The notes under the pieces were generated by a model that had not been told where the DNA came from, did no database searches, and saw only the letters and a program-made list of their open reading frames with translations. Position numbers and translations under genes: made by a program. From Stutzerimonas stutzeri KOS6 (GTDB lineage: Bacteria; Pseudomonadota; Gammaproteobacteria; Pseudomonadales; Pseudomonadaceae), in the NCBI RefSeq assembly GCF_000307775.2, contig NZ_KK020676.1, positions 2,026,884 through 2,090,883 of the forward strand: a stretch of DNA of 64,000 nt, given 5' to 3'. This document shows, one piece after another, positions 57,874-64,000 of the stretch (positions are counted from its first letter, which is position 1; each line of letters starts with the position of its first letter).

Positions 57874-59157
57874 TCAGTCGTCTCCTAAGACACCAAGCAA
57901 GGGCAAGACAGGATCAGGCACCTGGACAACATCGTTGTCGCCGTGAACACGAGCGGTGAGCAGGACAACGAGATTGGTGGCCCGATCACGGGTTGAATCA
58001 AAACGGAAGAGCCGGCCAACAACAGGGATCGACGAAAGGACCGGAACACGAGAGGCAGTCCGCTCAGTCTCTTGGGATCGGAGGCCACCAAGCAGCACAC
58101 CGCCACCGTCCTGGAGCTGGACAGTAGTTTTAATACGGCGCGTATTGGTGATGATGTCAGCGGCGGATAGGTCAGACGAAACAGACGATGCACTCTGCTC
58201 GACCTGGAGTTCGATAGAGCCGGACGGAGTGATCAGAGGACGCACACTCAAGGTGACGCCTACATCCTGCCGGGAAATGGTCCGGAAAGGGTCAGACGCA
58301 GGCGTTGCACCGCTAGTTGTCTCACCAGTGATGAAAGGGACGTTCTGACCTACAACGATGCTGGCAGGCTCCCGATTGAGCGTCAGGAGCTGAGGAGTCG
58401 AGAGGATACGATTACGGCCAGTCGATTTGACAGCCTGTAGAAATGCGGAAAGTGTCGGCCCGTTGAATGTAAGGCTGAAACCCAAATCAGACACATCACG
58501 AGAAGCCACAGCACGGCCAGAGACGTTGAAGTCGGACGAATCACCACCAAGGGCAGCGCCGACATTAAGGCCAAGCGACTCGAAATCGTCGTCGGCCAGC
58601 TCGGCCACAACCGCAGTAATAACCACCTGACGGCGTGGTCGATCTATTTCATCCAGGACGCGACGGACAGCGGCAATCTGCGACTGGGTGGCGGTGATGA
58701 TGACGGAGTTAGTTGTAGGTGACGCAGAAACCTGAACGCCAGTAACGGGAGTGTCGGAGCCTGGAACATTAGACAAGGACGACAAGAGTTCACGAATAGA
58801 GCCGGCAGCGAAATCGCTTTGCAAATGCTGCAACTGCAAAACAGCGGTTTCCAATTCGAACGTCTCAGGAATGGGCTGTGAGCTAATACGAATGACGCGG
58901 CCGGAATCAGAATAAAAGAGGCCAGACGACAGAACGGTCTGCTCCAGGAGCGCAGCTAACTCCCCTGCCCCATCAAAGGAAGCAAAAACCGATACAGGAA
59001 CATTACTTACGTCAGCACCGACAACAACAGGACGACCGATGATAGGGCTAGACCACTCGACAAGATCACGAAGTGAACTGTCGAAAAACTCGACGCGTTC
59101 CTGGGCGAATGCAGAAGAGGCAAAAAAAATAACGAAAAACAACAGATAGCGAACCAT
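57874..59157 (-). CDS. phage-encoded secretin (pIV-like, GspD/PilQ superfamily)
   Basis: 427 aa. Signal peptide YLLFFVIFFASSAFA; N-terminal N0/N1-like domains (residues ~20-165, with VSASPTTNSVIITATQSQI and VRRVLDEIDRPRRQV); C-terminal secretin channel with QNVPFITGE, DVGVTLSVRPLI and the signature VPVLSSIPVVGRLF. It forms the outer-membrane ring through which the virion is extruded. Many Pseudomonas inoviruses rely on a host secretin; this one carries its own, directly after zot. Confidence 0.92.
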   Translation of the reverse strand: MVRYLLFFVIFFASSAFAQERVEFFDSSLRDLVEWSSPIIGRPVVVGADVSNVPVSVFASFDGAGELAALLEQTVLSSGLFYSDSGRVIRISSQPIPETFELETAVLQLQHLQSDFAAGSIRELLSSLSNVPGSDTPVTGVQVSASPTTNSVIITATQSQIAAVRRVLDEIDRPRRQVVITAVVAELADDDFESLGLNVGAALGGDSSDFNVSGRAVASRDVSDLGFSLTFNGPTLSAFLQAVKSTGRNRILSTPQLLTLNREPASIVVGQNVPFITGETTSGATPASDPFRTISRQDVGVTLSVRPLITPSGSIELQVEQSASSVSSDLSAADIITNTRRIKTTVQLQDGGGVLLGGLRSQETERTASRVPVLSSIPVVGRLFRFDSTRDRATNLVVLLTARVHGDNDVVQVPDPVLPLLGVLGDD

Positions 59158-59162
59158 AGCAA

Positions 59163-60254
59163 CTACCGAGTGAGAGTCAAAGATTCATCGCCGCGACGAA
59201 GCACGGCAGACCGAGGACCAGCAGGAACAACGAGAACACCAAGCGATATCAGATCATTTGTAGTAACGCGAGAACCGGATTCATCCATAAACGTATAGTC
59301 ATGCCGGCCATTAACAAATGAATAGAAGGCGACACGATAGCCACGATATTTCTCTAACTGATGAAGGGAATCAGAAGAAACAGACTGGACACCAGATACA
59401 GCAGCAGGAGAAGAAACAAAAACCAAGCCAGAAAAGATCACGAACGACAAAACCAGAGAAAGAACCCCGCCAAGAAAAAAGGAGTTAATAAAACGAGTGC
59501 GGCGAAAAAATATCTTTGTCATACGCATAAGGAAACGAAGTCCACGCTTTGCGGCAGGAATAGGCGAACGCCAGTAACCGGGAGGCAACATGGAATATGA
59601 CCCCTTGTCATATCCTTGGTTATATTCTTGAGTCGTGTCGTAAAAACTATAAAACTCCTCGCCCCGATATGCCCATGTGTCGACAGTGGGAGCAAGATGT
59701 TTGCAACCAAGCTTGACAGTTGCTAGATGGACCTTAGGCAGCCTGCCCTTAAATCGCCCAAGAGTGAAAATACGAAGAAGAAGGCCGAAAGGAAAAGGCA
59801 ACTTAAGCTTATCGAGGCGACTTATATAAACAACATGCTCGGCAATAGATTCGCGAATTTGCTTGTCAATAACGTTGACGTTTTGAACGCACAACCACAA
59901 ATCCCAACGACGTTTACGGAGAAAAAGAAAAAAGTTGAGTAGATCAGTTCGACCCTTTGCATTCCAATCACGAGAGTTGAGCCAGACACCGGCCTCATCG
60001 AGAAATATACCGCCAAACTTTTCTTCGTCGTAAACATCAGAGCCGAAACCAAGGCCAAGCAAATCATTAGCAGTCGGCAAGCCAGGAAGACGGACGAGCC
60101 TAGAATGTTTATTAGACTTGCGACACAGCTTATTCATTCTAACGTCGACGTTTACGGCAACAGGCCGGCCAGCCTTCAAGTAATCCATTATCTTTTGGAT
60201 GCAAAGAAGAGTTTTGCCTGCACCTAACTTTCCGGTAACAATATAAACAGCCAT
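59163..60254 (-). CDS. zot: Zot-family assembly ATPase (pI-like)
   Basis: 363 aa. Walker A GKLGAGKT at residues 8-15 and a Walker B-like GGIFLDEAGVWL near residue 85, then one transmembrane helix (~residues 255-280; LGGVLSLVLSFVIFSGLVFV) and a periplasmic tail. It drives extrusion of phage DNA through the inner membrane and contacts the secretin. The name comes from the Vibrio toxin, but an assembly role is the safe inference. Starts at the 1-nt overlap with the pVI-like gene and ends 5 nt before the secretin gene. Confidence 0.93.
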   Translation of the reverse strand: MAVYIVTGKLGAGKTLLCIQKIMDYLKAGRPVAVNVDVRMNKLCRKSNKHSRLVRLPGLPTANDLLGLGFGSDVYDEEKFGGIFLDEAGVWLNSRDWNAKGRTDLLNFFLFLRKRRWDLWLCVQNVNVIDKQIRESIAEHVVYISRLDKLKLPFPFGLLLRIFTLGRFKGRLPKVHLATVKLGCKHLAPTVDTWAYRGEEFYSFYDTTQEYNQGYDKGSYSMLPPGYWRSPIPAAKRGLRFLMRMTKIFFRRTRFINSFFLGGVLSLVLSFVIFSGLVFVSSPAAVSGVQSVSSDSLHQLEKYRGYRVAFYSFVNGRHDYTFMDESGSRVTTNDLISLGVLVVPAGPRSAVLRRGDESLTLTR

Positions 60255-60628
60255 TATTTAGCAGCCGTAAGAGTTTCGAGAATTTTGATCTTCCAAAGCA
60301 ACGTAATCTGGTAGAACTTTGCAGCGGATACAACACCCATGCAAAGGGCCAAATTGTCAGGGACAAACATTCTAGCTACAGAAACATATTCGGCAGGGAC
60401 AAACGACATAACGGAAGCGGCAAGCGCAGTCATGACGCCAATAAATATGGCTATATAACCGGCTATAGTAGCGAACATAAGAAGAAAGCGGGCGCGGTTA
60501 GAGAATAACTTTCCGATACCCTTAATAACAGGGACAACAAGAGGAGAAAGGAAGGCGAGAAGAAAAGTACCAACCCAAGAAAACAATCTGAAAAAGAAAC
60601 GAGCAAAGAAACCGACAAGAAATTGCAT
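60254..60628 (-). CDS. pVI-like minor coat protein (DUF2523 type)
   Basis: 124 aa, very hydrophobic: helices FFARFFFRLFSWVGTFLLAF, FLLMFATIAGYIAIFIGVMT and a C-terminal CMGVVSAAKFYQITLLWKIK. Size, hydrophobicity and position between pIII-like and zot match pVI, which caps the virion end with pIII. Its stop overlaps the zot start (TAATG). Confidence 0.8.
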   Translation of the reverse strand: MQFLVGFFARFFFRLFSWVGTFLLAFLSPLVVPVIKGIGKLFSNRARFLLMFATIAGYIAIFIGVMTALAASVMSFVPAEYVSVARMFVPDNLALCMGVVSAAKFYQITLLWKIKILETLTAAK

Positions 60629-60652
60629 ATTAATAACCCATTACGAGTGATG

Positions 60653-60708
60653 AAACGCGCCGACTACCGCCGCCCCGGCTGCGCCGAGTTGCGGCAGTCA
60701 TCGCGTTT
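60653..60708. other. strong two-tier hairpin between the pIII-like and pVI-like genes
   Basis: AAACGCG and GACTACCGC pair with GCGGCAGTC and CGCGTTT, and the loop itself holds CGGC-TGC-GCCG. It overlaps the pIII-like stop codon. In the mRNA it may terminate or attenuate read-through into assembly genes. A packaging-signal role is possible but less likely at this location. Confidence 0.6.
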
Positions 60709-62072
60709 TAAGCCGCGTTGCGGACAGCGTTAGTAGCAGATTGATTAAGCGTATTCATTATCGTGCGCCAGACATAAATAGCAGTCAGGATGCCGAATAA
60801 CCATTCCAAGATCGATTTAAGTCTGGTGAGCTGGCAGACAGGAAGAACTAACGGCGCGTAATCAGGATTCCAAGTAACTGTATAGTCGGAACAGGAAGCG
60901 GCAGCAGGAAATAGACCATCAATAATGTCGCCACCGATACTAGAGGCATCATCGCCAAGCATGTCGGAAACCATGCCGTCAATTTGGGCTAAATCTTCAT
61001 CATAGGCATCAGATCGCGCCTGGACCTCTGCGTCGACGGCCTGGTTAATCTGGTCGGCCAGACTAGTACCAGCATCGTCGCCGATGCCTTCAGCGTTACC
61101 AGGCGCCTCGCCCTCTCCCTCTGAATATGGGTCACCGTTGAGAGCGTCGATTTTGTCGCCTAGACCGTCGACCTTATCGCCAACAGCATCAACCTTATTG
61201 CCTAGACCATTGATAGCGGATATGACGCCATTTGCAGCCTCATAAGTGGACTCAACGAGACGATTACCGAGAGTCGCGACATCACCAGTTGTAGCAGCGT
61301 CAGGATCAGACGTATCGACAGGATCGGGAGGCGTTACAGGATCACCAGCGTTGCCGCCACCAGTACCAGGATCAGTGGGATTAGTGGGGTCCGTGGGGTC
61401 GGTGGGGTCGGTGGGGTCAGTCGGGTCGGTTGGCTGGTTTGGATCAACAGTAGGCAAGGAGTCACCAACTACAGCAGTCGGAGCATTACCGGAACAGGAT
61501 TTAGTACCAAGACTACCAACATAAAAATTACAATAACCAAGATCAGTGGAACCAGAGGAAGCATAACAATTAGTTTTAGATGCGCCGGTATAAACACAGG
61601 CATCAACACAATATTCCGCATCAGGATCAAACGTAGAAATTACATAAGGGGAACCACCAGACCAAACTATAGGGGATTCAGGGCCTTTTAGCTCCTTTGT
61701 CTGCCCAGCAGTACCAGAACAGTTACCAAATAAATTAACACGAGAATTAAAACCGCCAACCTTAACTTCGCCAGTTGTAGGATGTTTATAGTTATAGCGG
61801 CAATAACTGTCAGCGTATGCAAAGCCGACAAAGGTCCAGTTAGTACCGTTTGAGTACCAAGTGGAATATTGCGACGTAATATCAGACTCAGGAATCTGCC
61901 TACAAGCATTCTCTTTAGTGTCGCCAAGATAACGATTGGAAACACCATTTAAAACAGCATCGGTATAGTAAATACTGCCATCATCGGCAGCATATAAATT
62001 CGGAAAAAACCCCCACGCCATCAGCGTGAGGGTCAGAGTTAGGCCGATAGACCTGCGCGAACTACCGGCCAT
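60708..62072 (-). CDS. pIII-like adsorption/attachment protein
   Basis: 454 aa. Signal peptide (IGLTLTLTLMAWGFFPNLYA), a Cys-rich N-terminal receptor-binding region (residues ~25-190), a Thr-Asp-Pro repeat linker with Gly-rich end, a heptad-like stretch (NKVDAVGDKVDGLGDKID) and a C-terminal membrane anchor (ILEWLFGILTAIYVW). This order mirrors pIII of filamentous phages, which binds pili on the host. GGAG is 9 nt before the ATG at 62072. The sequence of the N-terminal region is probably specific to this phage. Confidence 0.85.
   Translation of the reverse strand: MAGSSRRSIGLTLTLTLMAWGFFPNLYAADDGSIYYTDAVLNGVSNRYLGDTKENACRQIPESDITSQYSTWYSNGTNWTFVGFAYADSYCRYNYKHPTTGEVKVGGFNSRVNLFGNCSGTAGQTKELKGPESPIVWSGGSPYVISTFDPDAEYCVDACVYTGASKTNCYASSGSTDLGYCNFYVGSLGTKSCSGNAPTAVVGDSLPTVDPNQPTDPTDPTDPTDPTDPTNPTDPGTGGGNAGDPVTPPDPVDTSDPDAATTGDVATLGNRLVESTYEAANGVISAINGLGNKVDAVGDKVDGLGDKIDALNGDPYSEGEGEAPGNAEGIGDDAGTSLADQINQAVDAEVQARSDAYDEDLAQIDGMVSDMLGDDASSIGGDIIDGLFPAAASCSDYTVTWNPDYAPLVLPVCQLTRLKSILEWLFGILTAIYVWRTIMNTLNQSATNAVRNAA
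61385..61432. repeat. 9-bp tandem repeat in the pIII-like gene
   Basis: About five imperfect copies of GGGGTCGGT encode Pro-Thr-Asp-Pro-Thr-Asp units in the linker of the adsorption protein. Such arrays change length by slippage. Confidence 0.8.
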
Positions 62073-62076
62073 CGTC

Positions 62077-62337
62077 TTAGGCTCCAGCCGCGCCGAACAT
62101 GGTCCGGGCGAGTTTGAACAGAGCAACACCACCACGGATAACACCGAACAGCACAGCGCCCGCAGCCATCAAAGTACCGAAGGCGGTAGCCAGATCGGTG
62201 AAGACGGCCAGCATTTCCGGCGGCACTTCGATAGCAGCATTGGCGGCCACCGGAACAGCGGAGGCAGCGCCGACAGTGATGACGGCGACCGACTTGGAAC
62301 CCGCAGCGCGGGAGAAAAGCTTTTTCAGTTGTTGCAT
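62077..62337 (-). CDS. major coat protein (pVIII-like)
   Basis: 86 aa precursor. Signal peptide with basic start MQQLKKLFSRAAGSK and cleavage after VPVAANA, giving a ~52-aa mature protein: acidic N-terminus (AIEVPPEMLAVFTDL), transmembrane core (LMAAGAVLFGVIRGGVALF) and a basic C-terminus (KLARTM) contacting DNA. AAGGA is 9 nt before the ATG. It sits between the small coat genes and the pIII-like gene, as expected. Confidence 0.9.
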   Translation of the reverse strand: MQQLKKLFSRAAGSKSVAVITVGAASAVPVAANAAIEVPPEMLAVFTDLATAFGTLMAAGAVLFGVIRGGVALFKLARTMFGAAGA

Positions 62338-62362
62338 AGGAATAATCCTTGTTGAGTTTGAG

Positions 62363-62485
62363 TTAAACAGAGGCATCGAGAACTTCCTTCCAGCCGAGCC
62401 GGAACATACCCCAGGCGATGCCGATCCCGAGACAACCTAGATAGACACCAGCAACGAAGAGATAAACAGACCAGGACAACGCCAT
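62363..62485 (-). CDS. small phage membrane protein (minor coat candidate)
   Basis: 40 aa: MALSWSVYLFVAGVYLGCLG then IGIAWGMFRLGWKEVLDASV. One hydrophobic helix and a charged C-terminus. A strong GGAGG lies 5 nt before the ATG at 62485. It sits just upstream of the major coat gene, where Ff-type phages keep pVII/pIX. Too short for most gene finders. Confidence 0.7.
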   Translation of the reverse strand: MALSWSVYLFVAGVYLGCLGIGIAWGMFRLGWKEVLDASV

Positions 62486-62493
62486 GTGACCTC

Positions 62494-62604
62494 CTATCGC
62501 TGGTGACCATGAATAAGGCCAAGGCCAATTATCTGAGCCATGCCAGTAACGAACTGCAACGCCCATAAATCGCCGAGCGTGATATTCGCTAGAAAAACGT
62601 CCAT
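62494..62604 (-). CDS. tiny phage membrane protein (minor coat candidate)
   Basis: 36 aa: MDVFLANITLGDLWALQFVT then GMAQIIGLGLIHGHQR. One hydrophobic helix. Its ATG overlaps the stop of the preceding gene as TAATG, and its stop lies 8 nt before the next small gene, a compact operon layout that supports it. No independent ribosome site; translational coupling inferred. Confidence 0.65.
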   Translation of the reverse strand: MDVFLANITLGDLWALQFVTGMAQIIGLGLIHGHQR

Positions 62605-62945
62605 TACGATGCTTTATCGACTTGCTTTAAGCCGTTACCGGCAAGAGCCTCTTGCAAGCGAAGCGGTATTCCGCCAAGGGTGTATCGAATACGAGGATTG
62701 TCCTTATAGTACGTATCAATCTCATCGCTATATGGGGCATAAACTTCGGTGCCTTTAAGCTGGCGATATACGTTGTGCAGACCGTTTTTAAACTGTTCGC
62801 CACGAACAGTAAATTCCATAATGGCTGTTTCCTCAAAGCCATTACGATTTGTCTTAGTAATGCTGATACCAATAATAGCGAACGCCTTGTCGCCCTCTCC
62901 CTTATCAACAACACCCTGGACGAAACCGTTAGCAATCTGAGTCAT
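62604..62945 (-). CDS. putative phage ssDNA-binding protein (gpV-like)
   Basis: 113 aa, beta-rich: FAIIGISITKTNRNGFEETA, IMEFTVRGEQFKNGLHNVYR and PRIRYTLGGIPLRLQEALAG. Size and position after the replication module match gpV-type proteins that coat phage ssDNA before assembly. The assignment rests mainly on context. AGGTGA lies 5 nt before the ATG. Confidence 0.6.
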   Translation of the reverse strand: MTQIANGFVQGVVDKGEGDKAFAIIGISITKTNRNGFEETAIMEFTVRGEQFKNGLHNVYRQLKGTEVYAPYSDEIDTYYKDNPRIRYTLGGIPLRLQEALAGNGLKQVDKAS

Positions 62946-62957
62946 AGAATCACCTAT

Positions 62958-63218
62958 TTAAAAGCCGAACATATCGGCAACACATGGAGTGCCTTGCGCT
63001 TGGAATTCGCAACGGCCATATTGACGGAACCGATTTTCAAGGTCCCGGTACCAATCATTACTAACATCATCAGGAATAACAGGAGAACGCGTAGTCTCGC
63101 GAGACTTGAGAGTTTGGCGAAGAGAATCCCAATCAATGGAGTCATACGGTTTTTGGGAGGCAATGCGTGCGCGCTGCTTGGAGCTTAACGCAGTTCCTTG
63201 AAAACTTACCTTCCGCAT
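62958..63218 (-). CDS. phage protein, unknown
   Basis: 86 aa, hydrophilic: VSFQGTALSSKQRARIASQK, YDSIDWDSLRQTLKSRETTR and DWYRDLENRFRQYGRCEF. GAGG lies 8 nt upstream of the ATG. Its start overlaps the end of the zinc-ribbon gene by 13 nt. No family recognised; a role with replication is possible from position only. Confidence 0.6.
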   Translation of the reverse strand: MRKVSFQGTALSSKQRARIASQKPYDSIDWDSLRQTLKSRETTRSPVIPDDVSNDWYRDLENRFRQYGRCEFQAQGTPCVADMFGF

Positions 63219-63379
63219 TCGAAATCCTCGACCGGATCAGGAAGAACGCCAAAAACGCAAAGCTCGCATACATGCTCAGCTTGATTAGCCCAATCAACAG
63301 CGCCGCGAGCATCAAGCTCAATGTCCAGCACTAGTTCAGCGCCGCAACAATCGCAGGCGTATCCCTTAAGAGTTTTCAT
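63206..63379 (-). CDS. small zinc-ribbon-like phage protein
   Basis: 57 aa: MKTLKGYACDCCGAELVLDI then ELDARGAVDWANQAEHVCEL and CVFGVLPDPVEDFECGR. Two Cys clusters (C9/C11/C12 and C38/C41) could hold one zinc. The ATG overlaps the replication-gene stop (ATGA), indicating coupling. Similar small zinc proteins in phages can be regulators, but no named family is recognised. Confidence 0.65.
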   Translation of the reverse strand: MKTLKGYACDCCGAELVLDIELDARGAVDWANQAEHVCELCVFGVLPDPVEDFECGR

Positions 63380-64000
63380 GCAGCCACCAATTGAAGATGA
63401 CGAGGCACTACGGCATGACGGTAGAAGCTCGGAATCTGGACATCATGAGATACGTTAACCTCACGACAGTTGGTAATAAACACAACGCCGGACTTGGTGG
63501 TGTCATAGGGCAACTTAATATCTATGCCGATCTGACGAAGACGAGCACGATGGTCTTGAACAGCGCTTTTGTTAAAGTCAAAGGTTTTTCCGTTCATCCA
63601 CTCATAAGCATAAGTAGCTGTACGGGTTGCAGCCTGCATAGAGGCGCAAATTTTCTCAGCCAATAACTTTTCGCTGATCGACTGTATGTCGTAAGCATCT
63701 AAGGTCATTTTCTCACCTACTCGTAAGAATTCGTCATGTATTGCGGCCAATCTGGCCTCATCAAATAGCCCCCAATAGGAAAGGCACTCTCGCTTAAGGT
63801 ACTCAGAACGTAACTTAATTTCGGATCGCAACATCCCAACAGATGCACACCAATCGCGCAGCTGTTTAACGTAAGAGTACTCGTCAGATTCTTCGCCATA
63901 TGTGCGCTTTACTTTCGGAAGAAGGTGCGCATCTAGTTCTGCTGCCTTGTTGTAATTACCTGGATAAACCAAGCGCCCCGCCCTCTCGCCACCCTTAGGG
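63376..64000 (-). CDS. phage replication initiation protein (gpII-like), partial
   Basis: About 208 C-terminal codons; the N-terminus lies beyond the right edge. Reading starts ...GGERAGRLVYPGNYNKAAEL, then LRSEIKLRSEYLKRECLSYW and AYEWMNGKTFDFNKSAVQDH, which fits rolling-circle replication proteins of the inovirus gpII/X family. The catalytic Tyr region is not in view. It ends in a 4-nt overlap with the zinc-ribbon gene. Confidence 0.82.
   Translation of the reverse strand, partial: PKGGERAGRLVYPGNYNKAAELDAHLLPKVKRTYGEESDEYSYVKQLRDWCASVGMLRSEIKLRSEYLKRECLSYWGLFDEARLAAIHDEFLRVGEKMTLDAYDIQSISEKLLAEKICASMQAATRTATYAYEWMNGKTFDFNKSAVQDHRARLRQIGIDIKLPYDTTKSGVVFITNCREVNVSHDVQIPSFYRHAVVPRHLQLVAA

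Larger units (their letters stand above)
57472..64000 (-). mobile_element. integrated filamentous phage (inovirus), right part outside the window
   Basis: All genes run leftwards in canonical order: replication protein, small proteins and putative ssDNA-binding protein, small and major coat proteins, adsorption protein, pVI-like, Zot/pI and secretin/pIV. Genes mostly abut or overlap. The sequence is AT-richer than the host. The left border is the dif-like site; the other copy should lie beyond 64000. No phage integrase is seen within the visible part, consistent with use of host XerCD. Confidence 0.9.

Noticed and set aside
59163..60254. Zot as a virulence toxin
   Set aside because: Context is a complete inovirus assembly module; Walker motif and TM layout fit the pI assembly ATPase. 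No evidence for toxin activity.

Overview
The window is high-GC chromosomal DNA of a Pseudomonas-type gammaproteobacterium. A Stutzerimonas (P. stutzeri group) or close relative is my best guess. The evidence is mexS-mexT-mexE in the P. aeruginosa arrangement, the GlgE/TreS/GlgB plus GlgX/TreY/MalQ/TreZ/GlgA stress-sugar cluster typical of pseudomonads, several Pseudomonas-type small proteins, and a dif-like XerCD site close to the gammaproteobacterial consensus. The last ~10 kb is visibly AT-richer and is accessory DNA.

Layout. 1-3.8 kb: start of a mexEF-oprN type efflux operon (mexE cut by the left edge), its activator mexT and the divergent oxidoreductase mexS, with a candidate MexT box at each target promoter and a group of palindromic REP-like repeats between mexE and mexT. 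3.8-6.7 kb: a stress-type short-chain dehydrogenase, Ku and a stand-alone LigD-type polymerase. 6.8-12.5 kb: selenocysteine formate dehydrogenase fdnGHI plus fdhE, with an in-frame UGA and a SECIS hairpin. 12.5-20.7 kb: glgE, a treS-maltokinase fusion and glgB, closed by a strong terminator and a tandem REP-like array. 21-26.2 kb: tightly overlapping minus-strand operon (zinc alcohol dehydrogenase, DUF72, YbhP-like, ClsB, YbhN-like). 26.4-30 kb: LysR regulator, extradiol-type dioxygenase, DUF2218, cytochrome b561-like protein, M23 peptidase. 30.2-41 kb: glgX, DUF2934, treY, malQ, treZ, glgA, mostly overlapping by 4 nt. 41.3-47.5 kb: CinA-like amidase, MscS channel, small stress-type proteins and full-length LigD, whose stop codon lies in the target duplication of a MITE. 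47.7-54.4 kb: Cus-type copper/silver efflux genes (cusF, cusA, cusB, cusC) plus a His/Cys-rich exported protein. 54.6-57.2 kb: two paralogous tyrosine recombinases, one of which has lost key catalytic residues. 57.47-64.0 kb: an integrated filamentous phage (inovirus) starting at a dif-like site and running off the right edge. Its genes, from the right edge leftwards, are replication protein, zinc-ribbon protein, unknown, putative ssDNA-binding protein, two tiny membrane proteins, major coat, adsorption protein, pVI-like, Zot/pI, secretin/pIV and two small unknowns.

How the genes fit together. The core of the window is a desiccation/osmotic stress island. GlgA and GlgB make alpha-glucan, GlgX and MalQ remodel it, TreY-TreZ convert it to trehalose, and TreS-Mak with GlgE link trehalose to glucan through maltose-1-phosphate. 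Membrane-lipid (ClsB), DNA end-joining (Ku, LigD) and ferritin-like proteins sit around it. The strongest accessory findings are the dif-integrated inovirus with its own secretin, the intact/degenerate recombinase pair beside it, and the MITE at the ligD stop. All statements about families are from general knowledge; no searches were run.
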